Positions 25,001 to 34,406 of a stretch of 64,000 nt of DNA are shown piece after piece. The DNA comes from Marthasterias glacialis (Eukaryota > Echinodermata > Asteroidea > Forcipulatida > Asteriidae), in NCBI GenBank assembly GCA_911728455.2, contig OU452228.1, forward strand, positions 4,216,001 to 4,280,000. Direction: 5' to 3'. The translations under genes were made by a program, and so were the position numbers. The notes below the pieces were generated by a model, which did no database searches, had not been told where the DNA came from, and saw only the letters and a list, made by a program, of their open reading frames with translations. The first letter of the stretch is position 1; the number at the start of each line of letters is the position of its first letter.

Positions 25001-28000
25001 TTGAACATTCCATGAACACTTTCAAAAGTTTTCAATTTCAAAAATCTAGCATCGTACTTCCATTTTCAGAAGCCTGATTAGAGTGTAGGCAGTGGTGTGG
25101 CTCAAACTCAATGCAACTTCTGAAAACTTCTTTGCCTTAATTTCAAACTCATTGCAACTCCTCATTGTTAGTTGACGTGGTAGCGCACGTTTTGTTTCCA
25201 TATAAATGTACTTGATTGACTAAAGGTACTAACCTTGTTGCAGTGAACCAGTTGTGCCTGCACAAATGTTCAAGATATGACCTTGTTGAATAGTTGAATC
25301 ATGCTGTTGTTGCATTGTGATATTAAACATACCTTCTTCCCTACATTTCTCATCGCAGATTAACCAATTTAGCGGATGAAAATGCCAAACTGCTTGTCAT
25401 TAAGAAGGAACAGGAAGAGAGAGTCAAGTCATTTCACCACAAATGGTTAGTTTTAAATGAAATTCAGTGCAGTGTTTGTTTCAAGTATAAGTTCATTTCA
25501 AAATCCTCTTCAATCTGAGAATTTGATAACATTTTAGTCTTTCTATTTTTTAGAAAAGATTGTAAAACATTTGTATGATTTCAATGCAACGATGTTCAGC
25601 AAAACAGACACAACTAGACATTCAGTTTTTGTGACATCACAAAAACTAGGTGTTCGGGAACAAGTAATGAATTGTTTGTAAATATCGATGAGTTAATACA
25701 TACAACAACAATGTACAAAAAACGGGTTACAATTAGTGTTGTAGCATCATTTTTTGAAGCTTTTTACCAGAGGGCGCTGTTTAATGTAGTGATGTCATCA
25801 ATTTTAAACTTGAAAACACAGAGAGTCCATTACCAACTCACATACTGAAACCATGTCCAAAGCTCGTTTTATACTGACCAAAGAACTAAAAAAAATATGG
25901 CTTTTTAATAAATTTTTATTAAATAAATAACCATTAAATTAAGATTACCAGATGAACTCAATCCAAAGCATATGTAGGACATTCAAGTGCTGAGCCAAAG
26001 CAATTCTCAATGCATCTAGATTCCCAAATTTTACAAAGTTATTGGATTTTTATCAGGGATAACTATTGGATCTCCAAGGCTAAGAAAAGGCTGCATATTT
26101 TAGTTGTTTGTTTCAGTTGAATTCATTAGTGCCTGACTGATACCATCTGTAGGAGCCAATATCATTCCATCTGTTTGATTCTTATTTGTTCAGTGGTAAA
26201 GCTGAGAGGCGTGAGCATGAAGCATTGGCTCAGGTACGAGACAGCATCCAGATGGTAGAGAACGCTCTCCTGGAAAAGGACCAAGTAAGTCTTAGATAAC
26301 TGGTGTTGGTGATTTGTATCTTTCTTGTGGTGAACCCAAGAAATCCTCAAAACTATCTGTATTTATGCCTTTTTGAAATAACATCAGCATCTGAACCACT
26401 AACCCTATTACTATCGGTGTACTCTCCTACCCAACTAACTCTTGCAACAAAATTCCACAAGACTGTGGAGACTAAGTCCACAGTACACAAGCACAGGGGT
26501 TTACACACAATACTAGCTGTACAAATAGAGGAGACCCATACACCCAATGCAACCGTGGAAGGTATGATACTTTGTAGCAGTTTGTGGTACCAGTGTGCAC
26601 CAGACATTGTTTATAATAGACCGATCCATGAGCCCCACCTACTAACGTATTGACAAATCACAGCCTTGGCAACGCCACTGAAAGTCCGACAAATGTCTGA
26701 CACGTTAAAAATCTCATTAGAAAAGTAAACAAACTGCTGCCATTGTTTTGACACACAACAGCACACACAACTGTACTTTTTTTTGTTCTAATTTTTTTGT
26801 ATTTCTGTTGGTGCAAATCCCACAGCAGTAGTTTTTGTACAGTTGTGTAACAGTGGTTTAACAATATTCCTGTTTGCATTGTTTTTTGGACTCAAGGCAC
26901 TGCTCAAAAGGCCACGAAACTAACTGATAAATCCATACCGTTCATGAAAACCATGTACATGTGTGTATCCAATACATGTGAGTGGCCGCAACCGAACCTC
27001 CACTGTTATCATGGCAAGAAAGTCACGCCATGTGATGTTGCTAGGCAGTTGCTAAGGTAGACGAGGCTTAATGGATCGGTCTATTTTAATAACTCTCTCC
27101 TCTGAATTGATGAACAAAGATGTTGTGTAATGCGTTCAAGGATTCTATAGTCTGATACCTGTATGTGCACAAAGCCTGTATGTAAAATACTAAGCTGTAG
27201 AAATTTAGGTAGGGTCCTCATTTCAGGCTTTTTGGGAGCCTACCCATGGGTCCATAGAAGTAAAAGGCAGGGAAATAATCTTTAAGAGTGGAGGTACAGG
27301 GTTACTGATACACTTAGGGGCTCCAACCATTCAGAACTTTGTCATAGATTTCCATTTAGTGGAGTGATTTATACATTACTAGGCACTTGTTCGGGAGCAG
27401 CAGAAGACCCAGGAGTTAGGAAGACTCCAGGTGGCACTGTCCAAGCTGATCAACGAGGCAGGCAAGAGGACCAGGCAGGAAGTGGATAATGTCAGGAAGC
27501 AGTGTAATACAAACATCGGCAAACTCATGGAGGAGATTCAGAGCTTAGAGATGGTAAGTGGATCTACTCGGTAATAAACATGCAGCTGCAGGCCTTGTTG
27601 ATTTTATTGAATAGACCCAAGTTCAGATTCTCTGTTGTTTCTTTACTTCTTGTAATGAAAAGCCATAAAAATGTAAAGTAAAAACTAAAGGAGATATTGG
27701 AAAGCAGGTACTTAGTCATTTTGTAAAACCTTGTTAAACGTCATAATGTACAAAATGCCATTATTTAATTTAGTTTAAAGCTCTATTTGTGTAGTACTTC
27801 ACATCCCTTTCTGATGAATAGTCATGTTTAATAATTAACACAATCATACAACAAAGTTTGATTCCGAGCTTCAATGCAAACAATTTGGGACATTACAAAT
27901 TTAAATGATTCAAACGATTGGCAATAAATTTACTTTTGGTACTTGGTTGACAACAAGAATGTTGCTGTATTTTCTTATTACATTTTGTATGAAATGTGAC

Positions 28001-31000
28001 AATAGATAGTTACCACTTGACGTCACACAGTGTATAGACAGCCATCTTTACGGGCAATGATACATCATTTTTAAACACACAACTACAGTACGCGTAAATA
28101 CGGCATGCAGCAAACAGGAGTTTAATCAAATTACTTCCATGATTGTTGGGTGAACTGCTTGGTTACGTAGACAAATTAGAATGCTTGACGCGCCCTGAAG
28201 CCAACACCCAAGTTGCCCATCTATTGGGTTGTAATATTGTCTTCGTTTTTTGTTTTCTATTTTCCTTCTCAGGAAAATGCAGAAAAACAGGCAGAAATAG
28301 AGAGAGCCATGAGAGAGAAAAGAGCAGTGGAACAAGAACTTGAGACTGTAAGTCATGTTTATTATTGTTTTATTATTATTTAGCCATCACAACAATACAA
28401 AACAATACAACAATACAAAACAATATATTTCAATGGGTTTGGAGCAACAAAAAGCAAAGGACTTACTGTGATCCTTAGACCTTCATCTATATTATTGATG
28501 TATGTTGTACTAAGCATGCCCGGCAGAAAGGTTAATGGGCATCGAATGATATGTTTTGTATGATTTTTTGTCCATTTTTGATGCTAGGTATATAGGGAGG
28601 GTGCCAAGGGACCTGATGACCATCTATACCAAGAGTTACAAGGTCGTCTTAATATTGCAGAGAGGATGCGAGCAGAGGCTATGGTACAGGTGCAGAAGCT
28701 GGAGAAAGCTATGCACAGAATACAAAACAGGTAACAATTTACATACTTCCTAAAAAAAGCAAGTGATCCTGTAAGTTTCCAGTCTTCAGTACTGAAATTT
28801 TCTTCCACAAATACAGGAACAAAAAACACAAGTGCATTTATTCAACCATCAAAGGGTAACAAAGTGGTCTAAGCTGCCTTTTTCCTACAACATTTTGCTG
28901 GTAATCTGAACGTTATAATAGCAGAAATTAAATACTCTCTCCATTACACAGCCATGAAGAGGAGAAATCCCAAAGCCTCCTGATCAATGAGCAACTGAAA
29001 CAGCGACTGGACAAAGTGGCTAAGGAATGTGAAGCCATATCTGAGGAGCGGCTACGACTAACGGAGGTCGTTGACGATCATAAGAAGCGTCTCCTTATGG
29101 CACAGAAAGAGAAGAACGGAGCTGAGAGGAAATGCCTGACACAAGTAGGGATAGAAAAGTTGACAGCAAACTATGGTTGTTCAAGGCTTTTGGGAATTAA
29201 AAGGGAATAATGTGTGATACATCTACTTTCTACTCAATTTTGATTTCTTCGGACAATGTTACAGTATGTCATGTGGTTCTGGGTAAACTTTTAGAGTTAC
29301 ACATGACACAAGAAACACCTATTCTTGATTTCCAAATAATGTTTATGGCTAAGGGCACCAGGGGTCGATTTCACACAGCACTAAGATTCATCTTAATATG
29401 AGTTGACAGTATTACCATAGTAATTTGTATTGTGACATCGCACTTTGCTTAGCAATTGTGATTGATTTGAACTTAAGATCAACCTTAAGTCTATGTGTAA
29501 TCGAGCCCAGGTTTTGCCAATCAGGAGGTTGCTATGCCAAAGCTTACCCCAGACATTGTGACATAGCAACACTGTCTTAGTCTGAGGAATTCACAATGGA
29601 CTTTTCAGTTGTGAACTTGAGAGTCATTGCCAGGCATTATTCATATTGATCTCATAGATGGCTTGATGCACTAACTTGACTTTATGTTAAAATGCCTTTT
29701 TAAGTTGATAAAGAGTGGGTTTTGGTATGTGTATTTGACGAACAATTCATTAATTTTTATTATATTCATGCAAAATTATAAACAAACCTTTAAAAATGAT
29801 GACACATTCAAGAACCAATATAATTTCAAGCGAATTACTTATGCTGATATGGTGATAGGAATTTTGTTTTTTTGTCCATCTGTAAAGGTAAAATATAGGA
29901 TTGGTAAAGCCGATAATGCAGTGTTCTTACTATGTGTGATTCAATATATACATGAAAAACCAAACCTGTGAAAATTTGGACTCAATTCATCGTCGGAGTT
30001 CGGAGAAAATAGTTAAAAACCGTGTTCACTTTTCAGCATGTAAACACATTTTCCTTAATTTTGATTGTTACAATCAAAATAAAGTCTGGCTCTTCCAATT
30101 CTATTTTTTGATTTTGACAGTATTTCAGACAGAGCTGTTTCTATGGAAGATTGGAATTGTACTTCATAACCATTAAGCTGTCAGACTGATACTAATAAAA
30201 ACAATTTTTGGTTAATACGAATCCTGTATTCTACCTTTAATTGTTTGAAATCAACAATTTGATGTTTAGATGACGGGGGTCAACCAGGAGATGAGTCAGT
30301 TGAGGGCAGAGTATGAAGCCAGGTTGGAGGGTGTGGAACAGGGAAGCAACCATGCCATGAAGGAACTCCGAGAAATGTTATCAGCCCAACAAAGAATGAG
30401 TGCCAAGTAAGAGCAGCAGGCCTGACACTTCATGGAGGCAACAGAGGCAATTCCCTCCATGCCCCTGGACGTAGCCCTGGTGCCCTTGAAATGTTCCAGT
30501 ACAACTATACAATTTCCTCATAGAGTTGCCCTTTATCTAGAAGAAGATGCCTTGGTGCCCTTGCCCTTTTGAGAACGAAGCAATTAGGCCTGAAGCAGAT
30601 TGCCTGGTGTCCATAGTGGTTATTTCCACATAATTTCAAGGACTGTAATAGTAACAGCAAAAGAAGTTTTGAGATGTGCCCCTCTCTTTATATCAAGACT
30701 TGATAGTTCGTTGTTGTCTTCATGATATAAGATTCATAAGATTTCATTTGGCTCCATTGAACTGTTAACACTTTGTGGCTCTTTTGTATGTGTGTGATGT
30801 CATGAGTCGCTGTCTATTACTGATTGCCCATAATTAGTGATGTTTTGAAATCCCTGTGATGTGAAGGGTGTCTTTTTACTTCCCATTCTCCTGATGCATA
30901 AATTGTGCTGTTTTTCTCTACTGTTTGAAGATGGAGGGAAGAGTCCAAAACACTTGCCAAGAAGTTCGAATCAAAAGTCAATGAACTAAGGTTAGTCTTT

Positions 31001-34000
31001 TTTATTAACAATATGTATTAAGTATACTTTTATCCTGTTTAATATACACATATGCCAGATACAGAAAACCTTGCTTTGCATTCAATATTACATGTCTGTT
31101 TGTGACAAAATGCACTCTTGAATGTCTGCAGCTTGAACACATGTGTAGCCACGTCTTTTACAACTCGGCTTCTCAGCTGCCAGTAAGGATGATTAGCCTC
31201 CCAAATTATTATCATTATTATCTCCTGAAGGAACAAAGTTACATCCAGTTTTTAATTACGGTTTTTGTTTTAGCTTTCTTTTTATCTTTTTTTTTCTTTT
31301 TGCCCCTACAGATCAGAGATTTCAATGCATAAAAGCCGCTCAGAGGAGCTAACATCACAGCTCAGTCAACAGAGGGAGTTGTTCCTGGAGGTATAACAGA
31401 ATTTAGTTCATGACACATTGTAGTGCCTAATTTGAATTGTGTACTCTGGGGTATTGCCTTAGGTTGCTGCATTGTACAAACGGTGGACTACTTACTGCAT
31501 GCATGTTACAATATTAACTATGAACTCTATATTGTTTATATTTTTCAAACTTCACTCTTTGCAGAGTGAACAGAGACAGAGTGGAGAAGCAAGCGCCCTA
31601 CGTAAACTCAACCACAAACTTGCCGAAACAGAACTCAGGGCTGCTACAGCAACTAAAAAGGTAGAACTAGTAAACTTTCATCTCAAAGGTAGTCTCAATT
31701 AAACATATACATTTAACCTCTCAGTTGTCACTCTTTGACTTGTTGTGATTTACCTCATCTGACAAACTTACTCTCTTCCTCGAGTCTTCCTTGTCACTCA
31801 AATACTCCCTCACCCCTTCACCCTCGCATAAGTATACATTGGAATCAATTGTATATTTTGGGATAAATGACCATGCTGGTGGCCTTCCTTCAGCCTCTTG
31901 ATCTCCAGCTGGAAAGTATTAATACATGCCAGTGTTATGAGAACGAGGGGGCTAAACCTGGCAAATGTTTGGACTATCCTGTTGGTTAGTGATGATGTTT
32001 TGGAGCCGGAAGTGTAGTGTAATGAATGCTCATGAACATGTATCGTGTACTATTTGTTTACATTTCACTTCCGTGCCCAAAACGTCATTACTTACCAGCA
32101 GGATTGAGCGCAAGTTTTGCATTATGGATACCTCATAATATTGGGCTCCATTCCATGTCTTTTTAAGTCATGACATTTTTGTTTAATTTTGCTACTAAGC
32201 TTTCTTAATTATTTTCTATGTTTGAAGCAAATTGAAACCCAAAAAAATCAACCAGAGATGCTTTTTATAATTGGGTGTTTTTTTCAGCTTTCTGAGCAGT
32301 TAGTGAGAGAGAAGAGATTGCTGCAAGACAGGAAACACTTACAGAATGAGCTGGAGAAGCTTAAGCTAGAAGCCAGTAGAACAAACAGGTGAGTTGAATT
32401 GAATTAGAAGATCAACAAATATTCTGTGGCAGTAGAAACAGTTAACTATGTGATAGTAAATTCTTCTAGGAAGAATTGTGTGTCTTGGAAAAGGCCCATG
32501 CATGGGAGTGAGACAAGTATCTTTCAACATTGAATATATAATGTTTGACTTTGATTCACATCGTAATAAATTGAAAGCATGATATTCTTCCTACTTTAAT
32601 CTGATTTCTGATTTTTATGCCCTCCAAAAAGTCAGCAAATTGTTATTGAAAAGCCAGAAAAGTCTGTACAAGCCTTTAACGTGGACATGTAGGTCAGCCC
32701 TTTTACTCAATACAATTTTCCTACTTTTTTTCCAAGAGCCAAATGTCGTGCCTGAAATTGAGTATTTTGTGTGTTTATTACATGATAAGTGTTTAATAGA
32801 TGTAGTAATTTGCATCAGGGATGTAGATAGATGTTTAGCTCTGTACTCGATGCTTTCTGAGTCCCGCATAAAAAAAAACCACAGGCATACTACCAGGGTG
32901 GGATTTGAACTCATTACCCCTGCATTCTAAAGCAGACATCTTAACCACCAAGCATGCTGAGAGGCCAGTATACCTGTGGATTTTTTCCGCAGGACTCAGG
33001 AAGCACTCGGTATAGAGTGCTTATCACACATTGGTGTAGGTTAAAACCAAAACTAAGACATCTACTGTAGAATGCGGGGGTCATGGGTTTGAATCCCACC
33101 TGAGTAGAATGCCTGTGGATTTTAACTCTGCAGGACTCAGGGGGAAGCACTGAGTATACAGTGCTTTTCACACATTGTTTTATTTGTTATCACACATCAG
33201 TGTAGTTGAAAAAACAAAAATATTATGTTCAATGTGTTTCTGGAGGCCATGGTAGCTTGTAAAGGAACATCCTTTGTTTGTTCTTGTCCTGTTGTAAGTG
33301 TTCAGCCTGGTTCATACTTCATGTGAATGCAGATGCGAAGCAAAATTTTACGTCACAAATTCGCAGTGAAAAGTTCGCTTGAGAATAAATAATTGTGACA
33401 TCAAAATTTGCATTTGCATTCGCAGGAAGTATGAAACGGATTTAGTCACTGCTTTGTGAAAAAATGTTTCTGAAGTAATGACATATTTTATTAAACCAAA
33501 GTGTGAATTTACAGATGATAAAGAAATTTAGCTCCACCTGTTGTTAGGTGAAAATCAAGTTACACAGTTTTAACTTTTGTTTGTCTTTGTTGAAACACAG
33601 CTTATACTTACAAGTATTTTGAGTTTTATTTGTTAAGGTTGCCTGAGCTAACCTGTCTTTCAGGTACTTAAAGAGGGTAACAAAGTTACTTTATGTTCAA
33701 GAGTTTCACTAAAAAATGCTTGGGTTAGACTTTTCTTGTGTGAGTTTCTACTCTTTCAGTATATATGTAAGACACTTTATCTTATTTGTTAAGATTACCT
33801 GAGCAAATTCACCTGTCAGACTTGGACACCAGGCAGGATGGAGGGTTAGCACCTCACAGAATGTACAACGGCAAGTCAACAGTAACCATGGGACACCATT
33901 ATAACGTAAATGGCAATAACATCAACGGAGGGGCTGCCATCAGTGCGGGGACTGGTAGCCATGCAAGCAGCGTCCGCAGCGGGCGGTCATCATCGTCAGT

Positions 34001-34037
34001 TGGGAGTGGAAACTCTACTCCGGATTACCTCAAGTGA
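12996..34037 (+). CDS. sclt1: SCLT1, sodium channel and clathrin linker 1 (whole gene)
   Basis: Twenty-three exons join to a 2343-nt frame, 780 residues, almost all predicted coiled coil. Recognised from MEAGELEFLRDQ at the start, SPLIAEYDYQL, EEQKLIENLQKQIAL, KGREESADNRLTQLQ, VRKQCNTNIGKLMEEI, AEKQAEIERAMREKRAVE, VYREG and ELREMLSAQQRMSAKWREE, which follow vertebrate SCLT1 in order. Family knowledge: SCLT1 sits in centriole distal appendages, where CEP83 recruits it and it in turn recruits CEP164/FBF1 for cilium assembly; it was first described as linking Nav1.8 to clathrin. The last exon adds about 80 residues rich in Gly, Ser and Asn, so the protein is longer than human SCLT1 (688). The kelch gene lies head to head 2.5 kb upstream. 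Confidence 0.94.
14390..15287 (+). mobile_element. 898-bp TIR element with a promoter-like captured segment
   Basis: Perfect 28-bp terminal inverted repeats starting GTTGGGCGCAATCTTTGAAA are flanked by the direct duplication AAGGAT (14384-14389 and 15288-15293). Near the right end are two copies of a 22-bp perfect palindrome of the form GCGCAAATTTT-AAAATTTGCGC (15212-15233 and 15243-15264). The interior carries an 84-codon ORF with a promoter-like lead. A 6-bp duplication fits families such as IS3EU, but the superfamily is not settled. Confidence 0.85.
14533..14787 (+). CDS. 84-codon ORF inside the TIR element, unrecognised
   Basis: Starts AACATGGCGGCCG, a good initiation context overlapping a YY1-like site, and is preceded by an E2F-like GCGCCAAA (14520-14527). 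The product begins MAAVGVDGNGGVVVDEISFV; the first 55 or so residues look like ordinary protein, and the last part (VVRFLHCVHVFGFL) looks like read-through. I do not recognise a family. The most economical reading is the first exon and promoter of a host gene carried by the element, with the ORF ending in former intron. It may be inert. Confidence 0.35.
   Translation: MAAVGVDGNGGVVVDEISFVEWCDATFRPDATTSLSVRRQKGSEIPIELKLYTYRVLKKVLANFNNLTRVVRFLHCVHVFGFLT
15483..16290. repeat. large imperfect inverted repeat (fold-back element)
   Basis: The left arm (15483-15840) and right arm (about 15983-16290) are diverged reverse complements. Shared blocks include GTTACTGGACCCAACAACG, ACATGATCTGGC, GTCCCATCAAAA, GAGTTTC, GGTACGATTGTGTC and GATGCGTTTCTT. 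The loop of about 140 bp is rich in TTTGCGC/GCGCAAA. The short frames in both arms are shadows. A further diverged copy is at 10778-11040. Confidence 0.8.
16470..16634 (-). mobile_element. tRNA-derived SINE fragment
   Basis: Minus-strand box B-like GGTTCGAATCCTGG and box A-like TGGCAGAGTGGCCTAG, with the GTGTCTTGCTCAAGGACACAAGTGT tail motif also present in the SINE at 22990-23292. Confidence 0.65.
17205..17780 (-). repeat. dispersed repeat R1, copy A (reverse)
   Basis: Its reverse complement aligns with copy B (20448-21000) and, less well, with copy C (52430-53180): GGATTATTTTCTCAGAATTG, CCTTGACTTGACAAAGCCA, AATGGTGGAAGCCTCTCGAT. Open frames in the copies are disrupted. Confidence 0.75.
19750..19817 (+). 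CDS. sclt1: SCLT1 exon 2
   Basis: Residues 13-35, VRRLNAELQHYQEKYLALN. Acceptor CCTTTTAG|TTCGG, donor GAAAAG|GTAATT. The upstream intron is 6.7 kb. Confidence 0.92.
20122..20174 (+). CDS. sclt1: SCLT1 exon 3
   Basis: Residues 36-52, ASLQKSGDPPAPWLTSK, a short non-coiled stretch. Donor AAAAA|GTAAGC, phase 2. Confidence 0.88.
20310..20382 (+). CDS. sclt1: SCLT1 exon 4
   Basis: Residues 53-77, NLLSPLIAEYDYQLASLRK then QLNTYK. The PLxxEYDxxL core is conserved in the family. Confidence 0.93.
20448..21000 (+). repeat. dispersed repeat R1, copy B
   Basis: Lies in the intron after SCLT1 exon 4. Same order of blocks as copy A. Reverse-strand frames share TFVLLFQExDYETSRGFHH with copy A, so the ancestor may have been coding on that strand. 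Confidence 0.75.
21136..21285. mobile_element. 150-bp MITE with about 40-bp TIRs
   Basis: Left GGGAGACTTTGGAATGCTAG followed by GTGGCAGCAGACTTAC; the right end is its imperfect reverse complement (GTAAGTCTGCTGCCATCTAG...AAAAGTCTCCCATT). Intronic. Confidence 0.75.
21532..21587 (+). CDS. sclt1: SCLT1 exon 5
   Basis: Residues 78-95, VEHLELAGKIDRLVNENN. Acceptor TTTTCCAG, donor AACAG|GTAATT, phase 2. Confidence 0.92.
21963..22098 (+). CDS. sclt1: SCLT1 exon 6
   Basis: Residues 96-141, RLHRELKSSIEGQLEAVQQ to LQKQIALLTQ. Coiled coil, phase 0 at the donor. Confidence 0.95.
22664..22735 (+). CDS. sclt1: SCLT1 exon 7
   Basis: Residues 142-165, EKDSAVAMWQESVQEVDRLA then KDHR; matches the EKTQAVELWQxxxQELDRL block of the family. 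Confidence 0.93.
22990..23292 (-). mobile_element. tRNA-derived SINE, copy 2
   Basis: Same order as the copy at 4030-4309: minus-strand box A-like TGGCGGAGCGGTCTAC (23284-23269), box B GTTCGAGTCCT (23224-23214), then the shared tail. Lies in the intron after SCLT1 exon 7. The 77-codon minus frame here is a SINE by-product. Confidence 0.8.
23510..23560 (+). CDS. sclt1: SCLT1 exon 8
   Basis: Residues 166-182, DLLSSTEAQTQRFQAIQ; 51 nt, phase 0 on both sides. Confidence 0.9.
23750..23815 (+). CDS. sclt1: SCLT1 exon 9
   Basis: Residues 183-204, EKGSVMMNHNQALVTSNQKL. Acceptor TCTTCTCAG, donor AAATG|GTAAGT. Confidence 0.92.
24196..24357 (+). CDS. sclt1: SCLT1 exon 10
   Basis: Residues 205-258; heptad-rich, including SQSQELDSLREHLKKARADL. 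Donor ATCAAG|GTGAAA. Confidence 0.94.
24721..24812 (+). CDS. sclt1: SCLT1 exon 11
   Basis: Residues 259-288, with the conserved GREESADNRLTQLQ block. Donor CACAG|GTAAGA, phase 2. Confidence 0.94.
24938..25013. repeat. tandem duplication, about 37-bp unit
   Basis: Two near-identical units of AAAGTTACAAACATAAATAT plus flanks, in the intron after SCLT1 exon 11. Confidence 0.8.
25359..25445 (+). CDS. sclt1: SCLT1 exon 12
   Basis: Residues 289-317, RLTNLADENAKLLVIKKEQE onward. Donor AAATG|GTTAGT, less common but in phase. Confidence 0.9.
26194..26284 (+). CDS. sclt1: SCLT1 exon 13
   Basis: Residues 318-348, ALAQVRDSIQMVENALLEKD, corresponding to the human RARNSMQLLEEANLQK block. Acceptor TTGTTCAG, donor CCAA|GTAAGT. 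Confidence 0.93.
26615..27085. mobile_element. 471-bp TIR element
   Basis: Ends are the perfect inverted 15-mer AATAGACCGATCCAT, continuing as an imperfect match. No transposase frame. Intronic (after SCLT1 exon 13). Confidence 0.75.
27383..27553 (+). CDS. sclt1: SCLT1 exon 14
   Basis: Residues 349-405, with KRTRQEVDNVRKQCNTNIGK, the best conserved part of the family. Weak acceptor TACATTACTAG, donor GAGATG|GTAAGT. Confidence 0.95.
28273..28347 (+). CDS. sclt1: SCLT1 exon 15
   Basis: Residues 406-430, ENAEKQAEIERAMREKRAVE onward; donor GAGACT|GTAAGT. Confidence 0.95.
28588..28730 (+). CDS. sclt1: SCLT1 exon 16
   Basis: Residues 431-477, starting VYREG as in human IYREG; donor AACAG|GTAACA, phase 2. 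Confidence 0.93.
28952..29144 (+). CDS. sclt1: SCLT1 exon 17
   Basis: Residues 478-542, the longest internal exon, including SISEERLRLTEVV-type heptads; donor ACACAA|GTAGGG. Confidence 0.92.
29358..29510. mobile_element. GATTTCACA-CACTAAGATTCATC MITE, copy 1
   Basis: GTCGATTTCACACAGCACTAAGATTCATCTTAA at one end and AGTCTATGTGTAATCGAGCCC at the other form imperfect inverted ends. A second, window-truncated copy starts at 63898. Confidence 0.6.
30270..30406 (+). CDS. sclt1: SCLT1 exon 18
   Basis: Residues 543-587, ending KELREMLSAQQRMSAK, a family landmark. Donor GCCAA|GTAAGA; a MITE begins only 10 bp into the following intron. Confidence 0.95.
30417..30593. mobile_element. CAGGCCTGA-type MITE, copy 2
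   Basis: Same ends and internal phrases as the 3503 copy, with AGCAG on both sides as a likely target duplication (30412-30416 and 30594-30598). Begins 10 bp after the exon 18 donor site. Confidence 0.75.
30931..30990 (+). CDS. sclt1: SCLT1 exon 19
   Basis: Residues 588-607, WREESKTLAKKFESKVNEL; donor CTAAG|GTTAGT, phase 2. Confidence 0.92.
31115..31215. repeat. dispersed repeat R2, copy 1
   Basis: Nearly identical to 37604-37704: AATGYCTGCAG, GTGTAGCCACGTC, GCTTCTCAGCTGCCAGTAAG, GATGATTAGCCTCCCAAATT. Confidence 0.75.
31312..31390 (+). CDS. sclt1: SCLT1 exon 20
   Basis: Residues 608-634, SEISMHKSRSEELTSQLSQ onward. Long pyrimidine tract before CCCCTACAG; donor CTGGAG|GTATAA. Confidence 0.92.
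31565..31660 (+). CDS. sclt1: SCLT1 exon 21
   Basis: Residues 635-666, LRKLNHKLAETELRAATAT, matching the human RLSQAEERAASAS block near the C-terminus. Donor AAAAAG|GTAGAA. Confidence 0.92.
32288..32388 (+). CDS. sclt1: SCLT1 exon 22
   Basis: Residues 667-699, LSEQLVREKRLLQDRKHLQ onward; donor AACAG|GTGAGT, phase 2. Confidence 0.9.
32827..33180. mobile_element. tRNA-derived SINE cluster (repeated units)
   Basis: Repeated units with ATCCACAGGYATRCT, GTGGGATTTGAACTCAT-like box B, CCTGAGTCC and AGCACTCNGTATANAGTGCTT palindromes, in the intron after SCLT1 exon 22. Frames in both orientations repeat the same peptide (HRHxTxVGFExxTPAF). Confidence 0.6.
33794..34037 (+). CDS. sclt1: SCLT1 exon 23 (C-terminal extension, stop)
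   Basis: Residues 700-780: LPEQIHLSDLDTRQDGG, then a low-complexity tail with NVNGNNINGG, SVRSGRSSSSVGSGNS and TPDYLK, then TGA. The acceptor TTTGTTAAG has a weak pyrimidine tract; a stronger competing acceptor lies at 33759. The codon use and open frame support coding, but the tail has no vertebrate counterpart. Confidence 0.78.
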
Positions 34038-34227
34038 AAGCCAGCAGTAGCAAATGTGATAGGACAAAGACAGTTCAATAGATTCAGGGGGTATCTACAT
34101 GCATGTAGAATTGCAAGTATTCAGTGTCTGAAGTTGGTTGTGTTGGTTATTGTGCTAGTTTGTTGTTCATAAGTCAGTATTTGCACTTTGGTTATATTTT
34201 TATTAATTTGGTTACTTATGGCTCCAG

Positions 34228-34356
34228 GGGGTGGATTTCACAAAGCGCTAGGACTAGTCTTATCTTGAGTAAGGATGAGTAACTAGTCCCAACTTACATG
34301 ACTTGTCATAAGTTAGAACCAGTCCTAAGTTAGGACTAGTTTTGTGAAATCCACCC
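34228..34356. mobile_element. GTGGATTTCACAAA palindromic MITE, copy 1
   Basis: GGGGTGGATTTCACAAAGCG opens, and its reverse complement form TTTGTGAAATCCACCCC closes. The interior repeats RGGACTAGTCYTA in both orientations, so the whole unit is hairpin-like. Confidence 0.8.
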
Positions 34357-34406
34357 CAGGGCATACATACATTTACATACAAAACACATTTTAACCTAAC
34401 TTCCCA

